From: Halobacteriales archaeon YIM A00013
Lineage (GTDB): Archaea > Halobacteriota > Halobacteria > Halobacteriales > Haloarculaceae
Direction: 5' to 3'
Assembly: GCA_025041195.1 (NCBI GenBank)
Contig: JAKCFM010000002.1
Coordinates: forward strand, 186,001 to 250,000
DNA length: 64,000 nucleotides
Made by a program: the position numbers and the translations under genes. The notes beneath the pieces were generated by a model. It did not search any database. It had not been told where the DNA came from and saw only the letters and a program-made list of their open reading frames with translations. Every line of letters begins with the position of its first letter. Positions within the stretch are counted from its first letter, which is position 1. Shown here in pieces: positions 41,899-51,274 of this stretch.

Positions 41899-43590
41899 TC
41901 AGCCCTCCATTCTGGCGAATTCGTCCCAGTTGTCTTCGAATTCACGTGTGTCCAGCGTTGCCTGTGGTCGATCAACGATGTAGTCGATGGTGAGTGTCTC
42001 ACCCGGGTCGGTTCGCCACTCGAAGACGAGATCCCACATTTCGGCCGAAGGCTCCCACTCGAAATACGCATCCCAGGCGAAGGCCGCGTTCGGTCCATCA
42101 GTCACCGACTCACGTAGGGTGAGCGTGGCCCTCTTGTGTGGGGAGACACCGGGCACTCGCGCCGGAAACTCGGTGTTCGGAGTGAGCGTTACTGTCCCTC
42201 GGTCTTCACCATCTCCGACGTTGTCAGTGATAACCGAGCTCGCAGAGCTAACAGCGATCGGTTTGACAGAGCCACCAGTACGAACATCGTTGTGGACGTA
42301 CTGATTCGAAAATGCGGTTGGTCCCGTCTCCCGAATCGCGTACGTCTGTGTTCGATCGTCTCCAGTTCGGTCGTCGAGCATACGGACGTTGGCGACAGTA
42401 ATGTTGGCAGTCGGAAGCGTATAGTCGAACTGATGGGTGGGATAGCCATGTATTCTGATGGCCTCTCCGTTGCAGTTTTTGATCACGCCACCATTGATGA
42501 CGACGTTGAACGATGTCGAGACGAATATCCCGGAGTCTTCAGCACCGACAATGTTGACGTCGCCGATCGACGTGTTTCTCGCAGTGAGCAACATCACACC
42601 CTTCATGCCGCCACGGCTCACAATCTGTCCGACGGAGACGTTGGTACAGAAATTCGCCAGTCGGAACGTTGGATAGCCTGCGGGGCCACCCGGATTTCGT
42701 CCGATCACGCTGTTGACGGTCGCATCAGTCGTCTGGTTCAATAAGACGGCACAGCCACCGATCTCGTTTGCGGTGACAGCTCCGATCTGGAGCCGATCGA
42801 CGCCATACGTCTCGACAGCGTGGTGGCCACCGTGTTCGAGATACACCGTCGACAGCTGGACGTCAGTACAGCGCCGTGGCGTACCAATATCGTAGCCATT
42901 GTCGATACGAATCCCGTCGTTGGTGTCGGCTTCGGGATCGTACAGTACGGTCAGCTCTCCGAGTCGAACGTTCGAGCACCGCTGGATTCGGACTGCCATC
43001 CACGGTCCACCAGTAACGGTGAGCCGAGGAATCTCGACGTGTTCGGCGTCCGTTGCGGTTGCGACGATCACATTCGAATGGTCGCCGTCTTCGAACTCGC
43101 AGCTGATCGGTGCTGCACCGTCGAGTCGAGTGTAACTCGGCAGCTCAATGCTTCGGAACGAGCCATCCCTGTACGGGACCGTTCCGGGGGAAACGATCGA
43201 AACGGTCTCCATCCACGTCCGATCAGGCGTGAGGCTGTCGACTGCAGCCTGTGTGACCGACAGAACGTCCGAGCCGCTCGTGACGTGTTCGTCTCGACCA
43301 TCGGCGTGAAAGACACCATCTGCGTCCTTCCAGACGACGACATCGGTTGCACGAGCCGGCGTATGAACGTGCGCAACGTCGATCGAGCCGAGATTCGCCA
43401 GTCTGTGGTGCTGTGCATCCACGTCCTGATTCCACGGACGCACAGCCCCAGTTTGCTGTGACGTGCCCGCACCAGCTCCCGTTCGACTCGCAAGCAGCGA
43501 TGTGCCACCAGCGAGAGCGAACAGTTCCAGTGCCGTCCGACGTGTGAGACCCGACCGCTCGCCCTCAGTATGGCTGTCAGAATCTGCCAT
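41899..43590 (-). CDS. Tat-exported right-handed beta-helix protein, probable pectin-active lyase or hydrolase
   Basis: 563 residues from the ATG at 43590 (MADSDSHTEGERSGLTRRTA). The Tat signal is LTRRTALELFALAGGTSLLA. Beyond about residue 150 many short beta-strand coils (VRIQRCSNVRLGELTVLYD, AVETYGVDRLQIGAVTAN, GVMLLTARNTSIGDVNIVG) fit a pectate-lyase-like beta-helix. The GH28 catalytic signatures (NxD, GHG, RIK) are not seen, so the enzymatic class is open; a polysaccharide lyase or a binding protein is possible. A palindromic TATA element lies about 30 nt upstream. It is divergent from the GH78 gene. Confidence 0.78.
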   Translation of the reverse strand: MADSDSHTEGERSGLTRRTALELFALAGGTSLLASRTGAGAGTSQQTGAVRPWNQDVDAQHHRLANLGSIDVAHVHTPARATDVVVWKDADGVFHADGRDEHVTSGSDVLSVTQAAVDSLTPDRTWMETVSIVSPGTVPYRDGSFRSIELPSYTRLDGAAPISCEFEDGDHSNVIVATATDAEHVEIPRLTVTGGPWMAVRIQRCSNVRLGELTVLYDPEADTNDGIRIDNGYDIGTPRRCTDVQLSTVYLEHGGHHAVETYGVDRLQIGAVTANEIGGCAVLLNQTTDATVNSVIGRNPGGPAGYPTFRLANFCTNVSVGQIVSRGGMKGVMLLTARNTSIGDVNIVGAEDSGIFVSTSFNVVINGGVIKNCNGEAIRIHGYPTHQFDYTLPTANITVANVRMLDDRTGDDRTQTYAIRETGPTAFSNQYVHNDVRTGGSVKPIAVSSASSVITDNVGDGEDRGTVTLTPNTEFPARVPGVSPHKRATLTLRESVTDGPNAAFAWDAYFEWEPSAEMWDLVFEWRTDPGETLTIDYIVDRPQATLDTREFEDNWDEFARMEG

Positions 43591-43613
43591 ACCACTCTCT
43601 GCTCGTACCCAGA

Positions 43614-43625
43614 GAAATATATTTC
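43614..43625 (-). promoter_or_regulatory. Palindromic TATA element of beta-helix gene
   Basis: GAAATATATTTC, a perfect 12-bp palindrome, is centred about 30 nt before the ATG at 43590, giving a near-leaderless start. On the other side, CATTTAAG at 43713-43720 fits the GH78 start at 43747. Confidence 0.5.
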
Positions 43626-43746
43626 GTTTGTGTCCTTTCGAACCAGCAGATCTGTCGTCCGTGCGTCTCATCAGCTGTGCGAACCCCAAAGGCAGATTCC
43701 ATCCATGGGTCACATTTAAGGAACTCCGCTCGAACTCACGATACCG

Positions 43747-46449
43747 ATGACCGCACCCACTGGACTCACCTCAGATTTTTCCCGCAATCCGATCGGTGTC
43801 GACGCCACACAGCTCACGTTTCGGTGGCGAATGGACACCGACAGACGCGGTGCAAGACAGGTGGCTGCCCGCGTGCGCCTTGACCGGTCAGTCGGCAAGC
43901 TGACCGACGACGAGACCGTTCTCTGGGACACTGGAAACGTATCGACCGATCGACCGGCGGTGAACTATGATGGCCCCACACTCGATCCGGGCGAACGATA
44001 CCACTGGACCGTTCGCATCTGGGATGAAACCGGTGCTGAAAGCGCGTGGAGCGAGCCAGCGTCGCTCGAACCAGGTCCGTCGTCGCCGGCTGACTGGAAC
44101 GCCACCTGGATACACCGTCCGTCAGCAGAGAAAACCGACGATGGACAGTTTTCGTATTTCCGTCGATCGTTCAGCATCGAGGAGCCGGTCGACCGAGCTC
44201 GTGCGTACATCACCGCCTGCCACCAGTACGAGCTCTCAATCAACGGAGCGGAGATCGATCGCGGGCCGGCCTACTCCTATCCCGACCATCAGTACTACCG
44301 GACCGTCGATATCACGGAATCACTCACGCCCGGCGAAAACGTCATCGGCATCCGTCACACCTGGAACGGTGCCGGACAGGGCAGACCGGCAGGCGAGCCT
44401 GGTGTTCTCTGCCAGCTCAAGATCCAGTGTGTTGACGACAGCGAACACCAGCTCGTGACCGACAGCGATTGGGCAACGCTCGTGGCGCCATGGCGTGGGG
44501 CGCCGGAGCGCAACGGGGAGATCGCCGAGCCGGTCGAACTGATCGACGGTCGTGACGTACCGGTGGGCTGGAACGAGCCGGGATTCGACGCCACAGCGTG
44601 GGCTGGCGCAGAACCGATTGGGCGCCACCCACAGCCGCCATGGACGAGTCTCCACCCACAACAAACTGAAATTGAGCACTCCACCGTAGCGCCAACGAAA
44701 TTGCAATGGCTCGATGATGAAACGCTCGTCGTCGATTTCGGAAAACTATACGCCGCCGTTCCGGTGGTGGCGTTCGAAGACGGGACAGTCGGCCATCGGG
44801 TGGAAATGCGTGCCGGCAATCGCCTCGACGCCGACGGCGCTGTCGCAACGGTGGCGGGAACGCAGTGGACCGACATGAGCTATGGCTACATTCAGCGCGA
44901 CGGGACCCAGCAATTCCAACCATTCAACTACCTTGGGTTTCGCTACCTGCAGATCGACGAACCTGGAGAGCACCTGACGCGTGACCAGCTCTGGATTCGT
45001 GCGCGACACACCCAGGTTCCTGACGAGCAAGCCGGCTGGATTGAAACGTCAAACGAGACCATCAACGAGATCGTCGACCTGGCCAGACACTCGGCGCTGT
45101 ACGCGAGCCAGGAAGGGTTTATTGACACGCCAACCAGGGAGAAAGGCCAGTTCTTGCAGGATGGAGCCAACATCTCTTCGGTGACGACGCGTGCGTTCAA
45201 CGAACGCCAGCTGACCCGGCGCGCAATCGAGGAGTTCGTCCGGTCACACTATCGATACTGGGAGCCAGAGGGTCGCGTGAACGCGATCTATCCGAACGGC
45301 GACGGCAAGCGGGATATCCCAGAGTTCACGGTTGAATTTCCGGCGTGGCTCTGGGCGTTCTATCGCGTGAGCGACGACAGGGAGCTACTTGAGCTGGCCT
45401 ATCCCGTCGTACGGGCGATCTCCAGCTACATCACCAGACACATCGATTCCGAAACGGGACTCATCATGGAGCTGTCCGGAGGTGCGGGCGGTCCCTACGA
45501 GAACGGCATCGTCGATTGGCCACCTGAGATGCGCTATGGCTACGACCGCGACTGGCCAGCCCGGACGACGGTGAATCTGCTCTGTGTGGCTGCCCTCCGG
45601 CGGGTCGAATCGATCGCAGCTGCGCTGGATCGGCCAGCATACGAACGGCGATCGGTTCGTACTCGGCGCCACCACCTGGAGACGGCGATCGTCAATCAAC
45701 TGTTCGATGGCAAACTCTTCGTCGACGGCGGTGATGGCGAAACCAGCAGTGCACACCACTCTCAACACGCAAACGCGATCGCGCTCGCAGTCGACCTCGT
45801 TCCAGCGGCGAACACCGACGCCGTCGCTGACTACGTGGAATCGCAAGCCATTCGGATGGGGCCAATGATGGTCCACTGGTTGCTCGATGCGCTCGGGAAT
45901 CGACCAGACGCGCTCGTTGATCTGCTTACCGATCGATCGAACGACGGCTGGGCGGCCATCATCGAGGAAGGCGGAACGTTCACCTGGGAGAGCTGGCACT
46001 GCTATGACGACGCCCTACCCACAAATGAGCGAACGAATCGGAGTGAATCGCATGCCATGGGTGCGACGATCTACACGGCGATTCAACAGCAGTTGCTCGG
46101 CGTTCAAATCACGGCACCCAGGACGTTGCAATATACGGTCCCAGCTGGTGGTCTCAAACGAGCGAGTGGTCGAGTGCCAACCGGCTGCGGTCCGCTCACC
46201 TGTGCCTACGACCGCCACTCTGGCGGGATTACCGTTACGGTGACCGTTCCATGGAACAGCACTACCACCCTGACGATCCCAGCCGCAGGCAAGACGCCGC
46301 TGACGATCGATACTCATCGCTTCGAAACAGCCGACACCGCCACGTCGGTCGATGGTGTCATTGCGAGCCAACACACTGACGACCGGGTCGAGCTCGAGCT
46401 CCGTACTGGGACGTACACGATTTCGGTCGATAGCATTATGTCGGATTGA
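43747..46449 (+). CDS. Alpha-L-rhamnosidase, glycoside hydrolase family 78
   Basis: Releases L-rhamnose from oligosaccharide ends. 900 residues. N-terminal beta domains (1-400) start with a fibronectin-like fold (YHWTVRIWDETGAESAW). A catalytic (alpha/alpha)6 barrel (about 430-780) carries Asp460, Glu465 and Asp472 in IDTPTREKGQFLQDG, and Glu748 in FTWESWHCYDD. This spacing equals that of Bacillus sp. GL1 RhaB (Asp567, Glu572, Asp579, Glu841). A C-terminal beta domain follows. There is no signal peptide, so it acts inside the cell on imported fragments. Its 3' end overlaps the convergent binding-protein gene by 14 bases. Confidence 0.93.
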   Translation: MTAPTGLTSDFSRNPIGVDATQLTFRWRMDTDRRGARQVAARVRLDRSVGKLTDDETVLWDTGNVSTDRPAVNYDGPTLDPGERYHWTVRIWDETGAESAWSEPASLEPGPSSPADWNATWIHRPSAEKTDDGQFSYFRRSFSIEEPVDRARAYITACHQYELSINGAEIDRGPAYSYPDHQYYRTVDITESLTPGENVIGIRHTWNGAGQGRPAGEPGVLCQLKIQCVDDSEHQLVTDSDWATLVAPWRGAPERNGEIAEPVELIDGRDVPVGWNEPGFDATAWAGAEPIGRHPQPPWTSLHPQQTEIEHSTVAPTKLQWLDDETLVVDFGKLYAAVPVVAFEDGTVGHRVEMRAGNRLDADGAVATVAGTQWTDMSYGYIQRDGTQQFQPFNYLGFRYLQIDEPGEHLTRDQLWIRARHTQVPDEQAGWIETSNETINEIVDLARHSALYASQEGFIDTPTREKGQFLQDGANISSVTTRAFNERQLTRRAIEEFVRSHYRYWEPEGRVNAIYPNGDGKRDIPEFTVEFPAWLWAFYRVSDDRELLELAYPVVRAISSYITRHIDSETGLIMELSGGAGGPYENGIVDWPPEMRYGYDRDWPARTTVNLLCVAALRRVESIAAALDRPAYERRSVRTRRHHLETAIVNQLFDGKLFVDGGDGETSSAHHSQHANAIALAVDLVPAANTDAVADYVESQAIRMGPMMVHWLLDALGNRPDALVDLLTDRSNDGWAAIIEEGGTFTWESWHCYDDALPTNERTNRSESHAMGATIYTAIQQQLLGVQITAPRTLQYTVPAGGLKRASGRVPTGCGPLTCAYDRHSGGITVTVTVPWNSTTTLTIPAAGKTPLTIDTHRFETADTATSVDGVIASQHTDDRVELELRTGTYTISVDSIMSD

Positions 46450-48238
46450 GCCAGCCGTGGAGCCAGGCCACCCGACCAGGCTTCGTTCGGGCGATCTTTT
46501 TCTCCGGATCGGGCATCGAAAACGAATACTGGTCGGTGTCCAACCAGAAGCCACTGTTCTCCTGGACATACACCAGCCCCGGTAGATCGAAGTTGAACCA
46601 CTGAACCAGCGTCCGCGTGATCTCCGTTACCTCCTCCGTGGAACTGGCCACCGGCAGAGCCTCCATCAGCGCCGCTGGCTGGATCGTTCGTCCAGCACCG
46701 GTGATGGTCGCATCGCCGACGGTTTCTGGAATCGATGTTTCGTACGGAATGCCCGTTGGCCCGGTGTCGTCATCACTGTCGGTTGGCCCAACCTCGACGC
46801 CGTAGAAATCGTTCGAGAAGTACGCCGTCGGATGCCATAGCGCCTGGGCAACGTGCCAGATCCACGCGATGTCGAACTCGTACTCCTGGAGCTTCGTGTA
46901 GTAGTCCTGCCCAATCGATGTGACGTCCGTTCCGATGCCAAAGGCGTTGAGCTGGTCGGAAAACACCTTGGTCACGCTGGTCTGTGCTGGTTTTGCGTCG
47001 GTGATGATCTGAAAGGTAAGCTGTGAGCCACTCTCATCTACCCAGGCGTCGTCGGAACGCGAATACCCCGCTTGCTTCATATACTCATTCGCACGATCGA
47101 GGGCAGTCTCGATCGGATACTGGATCAGGTTCTCCGTCCAGCCATCGCCAAGATACCGGTCATGAATCGACGATCGGAGTCCCGTCTGCACTTGTGTTGG
47201 CGTCCCGATGATCCCCGCTTCGTTCGCCGACGACACCAGTGCGGTCAGATCCGTCGCACACGCGATCGCACGACGAACGTTGCGCTTTGCGAGATGATCA
47301 TTTTTATAGTTAAAGGTGAATTTTTGCGTTCTGAACCAGTCGAGCTCGTACTGGTTTTGCAGATTGTCAGGATACTGCTGTCGTTTGGACTCAGTGATGT
47401 AATCACTGTACGTGAGATCGATCTCGTTGTTGATGATGAACGACTCCGGATCTGCAGCGTCCCACGGTAGGACGCGACACCGTTCGACAGCAGTTCGCCC
47501 AGCGTATGGGTGGTCGTCGAACCGTTCGAGAAGGCCTTCGGAGGCGTTGAACTCCGTGAGTTCGAACAATGCATTGCCCAACCCTTCATCAACGAGCTGC
47601 TGGGTGTCGATTGACTCCTGTGTGAGCTCCTCAGTTATTGCATCGCGTTCGGACTGCGTGGTGGCGTCCTGATACCGTTCGAGATACTCGCCGAATATCC
47701 AGCGCGGCGTTTCGACGACGAATCCAGCGACGCTCGCACGCATCAACTCGTCAGTCGGTTGCTGTTTGAACGTCCGTTGGACCGTGTAGCTATCGAGCAG
47801 CTCGTGACTTTCGTACGCCGACGCCCCTGGATCCTGTAGCCGGGTGATCTCAACTCCTGTATAGAAGTCTTCTGCGGTTAGCTCACGACCGTTCCACCAG
47901 GTGCGATCCTCCGGGAACGTAATGGTCAGCGTATTGCCATCCACGCTGAGCTCCTCAGCGAGATCCGGTCGCGTGACACCGTCGGAGTGGCCTGCTGCGA
48001 CGAGATCTCGAATCATTACGTTCCACGAATTCGCAAACTCGGCGGCTTTGAACGGGTTGAACTGGATTTTCGTCAGCTGTCGGGCATCCATCATGGTGAG
48101 CGCCGCCGTCGAGTCACCACTGCCAGTTTGTGTTCCGTCCTGTCCACCACCCATACAGCCAGCGATCCCCGTCAGTACCGCCGTCGCACCTGCTCCCAAC
48201 AGCTGCCGACGACTGATCACTCTGTTATCACGTGTCAT
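46436..48238 (-). CDS. ABC transporter substrate-binding Tat lipoprotein (OppA type), copy 2
   Basis: 600 residues from the ATG at 48238 (MTRDNRVISRRQLLGAGATA). The Tat motif at residues 10-11 and the lipobox LTGIAGC with Cys28 sit at the same positions as in copy 1. The body has the same blocks, such as WNGRELTAEDFYTGVEITRL and EFDIAWIWHVAQALWHPTA. It is not adjacent to permease or ATPase genes and probably uses the Opp core encoded at 35521-39640. A minus-strand TTTTGTACTA centred 27 nt upstream may be its TATA box. Confidence 0.9.
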   Translation of the reverse strand: MTRDNRVISRRQLLGAGATAVLTGIAGCMGGGQDGTQTGSGDSTAALTMMDARQLTKIQFNPFKAAEFANSWNVMIRDLVAAGHSDGVTRPDLAEELSVDGNTLTITFPEDRTWWNGRELTAEDFYTGVEITRLQDPGASAYESHELLDSYTVQRTFKQQPTDELMRASVAGFVVETPRWIFGEYLERYQDATTQSERDAITEELTQESIDTQQLVDEGLGNALFELTEFNASEGLLERFDDHPYAGRTAVERCRVLPWDAADPESFIINNEIDLTYSDYITESKRQQYPDNLQNQYELDWFRTQKFTFNYKNDHLAKRNVRRAIACATDLTALVSSANEAGIIGTPTQVQTGLRSSIHDRYLGDGWTENLIQYPIETALDRANEYMKQAGYSRSDDAWVDESGSQLTFQIITDAKPAQTSVTKVFSDQLNAFGIGTDVTSIGQDYYTKLQEYEFDIAWIWHVAQALWHPTAYFSNDFYGVEVGPTDSDDDTGPTGIPYETSIPETVGDATITGAGRTIQPAALMEALPVASSTEEVTEITRTLVQWFNFDLPGLVYVQENSGFWLDTDQYSFSMPDPEKKIARTKPGRVAWLHGWLNPT

Positions 48239-48330
48239 TCGATCAGGTGTAGGTATCACATAGTACAAAAATGTTGTGTGCATATGCGATAATTATACAA
48301 CAAATAAATCCAGCAGGTGCTTTTCGCGGG

Positions 48331-49374
48331 CTACAGGAGGGGTTCAAGTTCACCAGCGAGCGATTCGCCAATCCGAATCATGGCATCATCGCCGGGGTGA
48401 ACCAGATCCGTGGTGAGTCCGCCGATATTATCCAGGAGATCTGGTCCTTCGATGAGTGTGACGTTTTCGTGCTCACACGCATCGACGACTGACCGCAACG
48501 CTTCCCGGAACTGTTCACAGAGCTCGGCTTCTTCGTGATCAACACAGACGTCCCTGGCGTTCGGGAAGATGGTGATCGGTGCGATCTGGCAGTCTGGATT
48601 CGCGCTGGCGATCGTCTCGATCATGGCAGCGGCCCGCTCGCGAAACGTTCCAACAGAAAACGTTCCCACCATGTTGATCGACAGTGAGAGTGTTGCCACG
48701 TCCCAGTCATCCCTGGTGGCGATGTGCTCGGCCATGGCCTGGTCGCAGTAGGCAGTACCACACGAGCCAAGATTGATCGGATCCGCACCGATCCGGCGGG
48801 CGGTCTGGTTCACGTAGGTGAGCTGTTCTGCGGCCGGTGACTCGCCCTCAGTAATCGAGGTTCCGTACGCGAGATACCGGGTTTCGGGTAGTTCGTCATC
48901 GGTTGGTGGTCGGCGGTCACCACGACTGCCGTGATACCGAACGTGACCCCCCCGGTGTTCACCCGGCAACAACAGCCGACAGACCCGGGGATGATAATCC
49001 AGCGCCTGGATCGCACCGTCATCGAGTTGCTGAATTTTCTCGGGGGTGGAGATCGCAATCGTGGTTGGTTCGGGGCCAATTTCGACCGTCGTATATCCCT
49101 GAATCGGGCCCCAGAACACCCGCACCAGGCTCGTCCCGGCGGGTTCCTGTGGATCGACCGACAGCGTCACCTCAACCTCCTCGTTTGGGACAAATCTAAG
49201 CTCTGTGCCGGCGGGGTGGCGCATTCGTCCCTGTGCGCCCGTGTTTAGCTCCGTTCTGACGCCCTCGGGAACGCGCTGAAGCAGTCGGCCGTCGTCGCCG
49301 TCATCGTACAGTTGCCCAACGTTGTGAAACTGAATCCGATCGTCGTACACGAACGCCAGTAATTCGACTATCAT
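48331..49374 (-). CDS. SGNH/GDSL carbohydrate esterase, possible rhamnogalacturonan acetylesterase
   Basis: 347 residues. The N-terminal 150 residues are beta-rich. The SGNH domain has block I YGTSITEG (Ser173), Gly around 203-206 (NLGSCGTAY), Asn234 (LSINMVG) and block V Asp323-x-x-His326 (TTDLVHPGDD). No signal peptide, so acetyl groups would be removed inside the cell. B. subtilis rhamnogalacturonan loci carry SGNH esterases beside PL11 and GH42 genes, which supports this role. It lies 50 bases after the isomerase-like gene and is probably the last gene of the isomerase/oxidoreductase run. Confidence 0.84.
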   Translation of the reverse strand: MIVELLAFVYDDRIQFHNVGQLYDDGDDGRLLQRVPEGVRTELNTGAQGRMRHPAGTELRFVPNEEVEVTLSVDPQEPAGTSLVRVFWGPIQGYTTVEIGPEPTTIAISTPEKIQQLDDGAIQALDYHPRVCRLLLPGEHRGGHVRYHGSRGDRRPPTDDELPETRYLAYGTSITEGESPAAEQLTYVNQTARRIGADPINLGSCGTAYCDQAMAEHIATRDDWDVATLSLSINMVGTFSVGTFRERAAAMIETIASANPDCQIAPITIFPNARDVCVDHEEAELCEQFREALRSVVDACEHENVTLIEGPDLLDNIGGLTTDLVHPGDDAMIRIGESLAGELEPLL

Positions 49375-49424
49375 AATAAAACCAGGCGACCATCACAACA
49401 GTGGCCGACGCCAACTGCCGGCTT

Positions 49425-50213
49425 CTAGTAGTTCAGTTCGCGGACGGTCTCAATCGACGCCGCCGGATCGGTAGTTGGCGCGAATTCGAGGCCGACGTAG
49501 CCATCGTACCCCGCCGTAGCCAGCGCCCCAAGTATGCGGTTGTAGGCGAGCTCGCCGGTGCCCGGCTGGTGTCTCCCAGGAACGTCCGCAATGTGGACGT
49601 AGCCAACGTACTCCAGATGGTTTGTGAGATTCTGAATGATGTTCCCCTCCGTGATCTGCTGGTGATACACGTCGAAGAGCACGGAGACGGCCGGGCTGTT
49701 CACGGCCTCGACGATCTCGTAGGCTTCGTACGAGCGATTCAGATAGTAGCCCTGGTGGTCGACGCGGCGATTCAGCGGTTCGATGACGAGATCGATGTCG
49801 TGGGCCTCTGCGATCGGTGCACCCGCTCGCAAGACGTCGACAATCGCTCGGTGTTCGGTCCCTGGATGAGTCTCCGGACGGTCGGGACCAACCGTGACAA
49901 CGAGCGTGTCGATGTTGCGCTCGGTGGCGAGCGCGACCGACCGTTCGATGTCCTCAAGTGCTGATGCATAACAGGATGGATCCGTGAGACCCGGGCCGCT
50001 GTCCTGAGTGTTCGCGGCGACGCCAATACAGGTCGAAGCCGAGATGGAAACGCCGGTCGATTCACAGGCCGCCCTGAGTTCGGCTGGATCCCCCACGTCA
50101 AGTCCCCAGTACTCGATTGCCCCCAGTTTGAGCGTAGACGCACGAGTGACGGCTGCAACGGGATCGTCAAGTCCGAACAACAGATTCGCGTTCGCACTGA
50201 GCGTGAAACTCAC
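49425..50213 (-). CDS. Sugar isomerase/epimerase-like TIM-barrel protein (hydroxypyruvate isomerase type)
   Basis: 262 residues of the xylose-isomerase-like AP-endonuclease 2 fold: LKLGAIEYWGLDVGDPAEL, DIDLVIEPLNRRVDHQGYYL (metal Glu), VSVLFDVYHQQITEGNII (metal Asp/His) and YDGYVGLEFAPTTDP (metal Glu). This resembles Hyi/OtnI-type isomerases. It overlaps the upstream Gfo/Idh/MocA gene by 4 bases (ATGA), a pairing common in sugar and sugar-acid catabolism. The substrate may be a uronate or keto-sugar from pectin, by context only. Confidence 0.83.
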   Translation of the reverse strand: MSFTLSANANLLFGLDDPVAAVTRASTLKLGAIEYWGLDVGDPAELRAACESTGVSISASTCIGVAANTQDSGPGLTDPSCYASALEDIERSVALATERNIDTLVVTVGPDRPETHPGTEHRAIVDVLRAGAPIAEAHDIDLVIEPLNRRVDHQGYYLNRSYEAYEIVEAVNSPAVSVLFDVYHQQITEGNIIQNLTNHLEYVGYVHIADVPGRHQPGTGELAYNRILGALATAGYDGYVGLEFAPTTDPAASIETVRELNY

Positions 50214-51181
50214 TGGACGACCTCCTGTGATTTGCCCGTCTGGAGTGCTCGATCAACGGCAATTGTGGTCTCGAACGTTGCCAGCGCGTCATCGTACGGT
50301 GACCGACAGAGCGACTGGTCGCGGGTGTCGACGGCTTCAACGAATGCGTCCAGCTCTTTTGCGTACATCTCCCCGTTTCCCTGAAAGGAGACTGATTCGC
50401 CATCGATCGTTCCGTCGAGTCTATCCTCGCCCAGATCGAGCGTGAGCGCGAATCCATCGCCGGCCAGTCGAACGGTGTGGCTGAACGCGGCTGCGGTAGA
50501 CGTGGCAGACACCTGGCTGATCGTTCCAGTCTCGTGTTCTAACACGGCAGCAGTGCTGTCCTCGAAATCCAACGCTGCGGTGTTGACCAACTCCCCACCA
50601 ACGGCTGCCACCGACGTGACGTCGCCTGCGAACTGTCTGACCACATCGTACGTGTGCGTGGCTTGCTCGATCACCTGCCCACCCGAGTGGTCTTTTGATC
50701 GCCACCAGTGGTCTGTGTCGCCAGGCACGCCACACCACCAGTGTGCATCCACCAGCGACACCGTTCGTTCGCCGATCAGTGCTCTGGCCCGCTCAATGGA
50801 ATCAGCATACCGTGTCATGTGACCGACTTGCGTGATCACGTCCGCTCTTTCGAGCGTTCGGGCGCGCTCTCGCACCGCTGCCGTGTCAAGGCCGAGTGGC
50901 TTTTCGACGAAACAATCCACGTTCGCTGCTCCAGCGAGTTGTTCCTGGTCGGTGTGTGCGAACGGCGGGACGGCGATCACGACTGCGTCGAACGAACACT
51001 GCTCGTACATCGCTCGGTGGTCGGTGAACACCGCCGCGTCGTGTGGCTGGGCTGCGGTCCGTGCAACGGTTTCGTCGATATCACAGACGGCGACGACAGT
51101 TGCCCCGTCGTGTGAACGGAGGTGTTCAAGATGTGTCGAGGCGATGCCACCGGCACCGATGAAGGCTATGGTAACGGCCAT
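50210..51181 (-). CDS. Gfo/Idh/MocA-family sugar dehydrogenase
   Basis: 323 residues from the ATG at 51181 (MAVTIAFIGAGGIASTHLEH). An ATG 21 bases upstream is also possible. The Rossmann nucleotide motif is GAGGIASTHL, and the family motif EKPLGLD (about 95-101) carries the conserved lysine. The H-x-x-D-like site is in QATHTYDVVRQF. It probably oxidises or reduces a sugar or cyclitol with NAD(P). It is coupled to the isomerase-like gene downstream. Confidence 0.86.
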   Translation of the reverse strand: MAVTIAFIGAGGIASTHLEHLRSHDGATVVAVCDIDETVARTAAQPHDAAVFTDHRAMYEQCSFDAVVIAVPPFAHTDQEQLAGAANVDCFVEKPLGLDTAAVRERARTLERADVITQVGHMTRYADSIERARALIGERTVSLVDAHWWCGVPGDTDHWWRSKDHSGGQVIEQATHTYDVVRQFAGDVTSVAAVGGELVNTAALDFEDSTAAVLEHETGTISQVSATSTAAAFSHTVRLAGDGFALTLDLGEDRLDGTIDGESVSFQGNGEMYAKELDAFVEAVDTRDQSLCRSPYDDALATFETTIAVDRALQTGKSQEVVQ

Positions 51182-51274
51182 CAGTGCTGTGTTTGTTCTC
51201 ATTTGGCATCAACGTACTGGCGATCCACCGATCGACATCGGCTAGCACTGGCAATCGCTGCTCGGCGACGGCCG

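Noticed and set aside
43591-43713. N-terminal extension of the beta-helix protein
   Set aside because: Would place residues upstream of the TATA element and push the Tat signal 40 residues inward.
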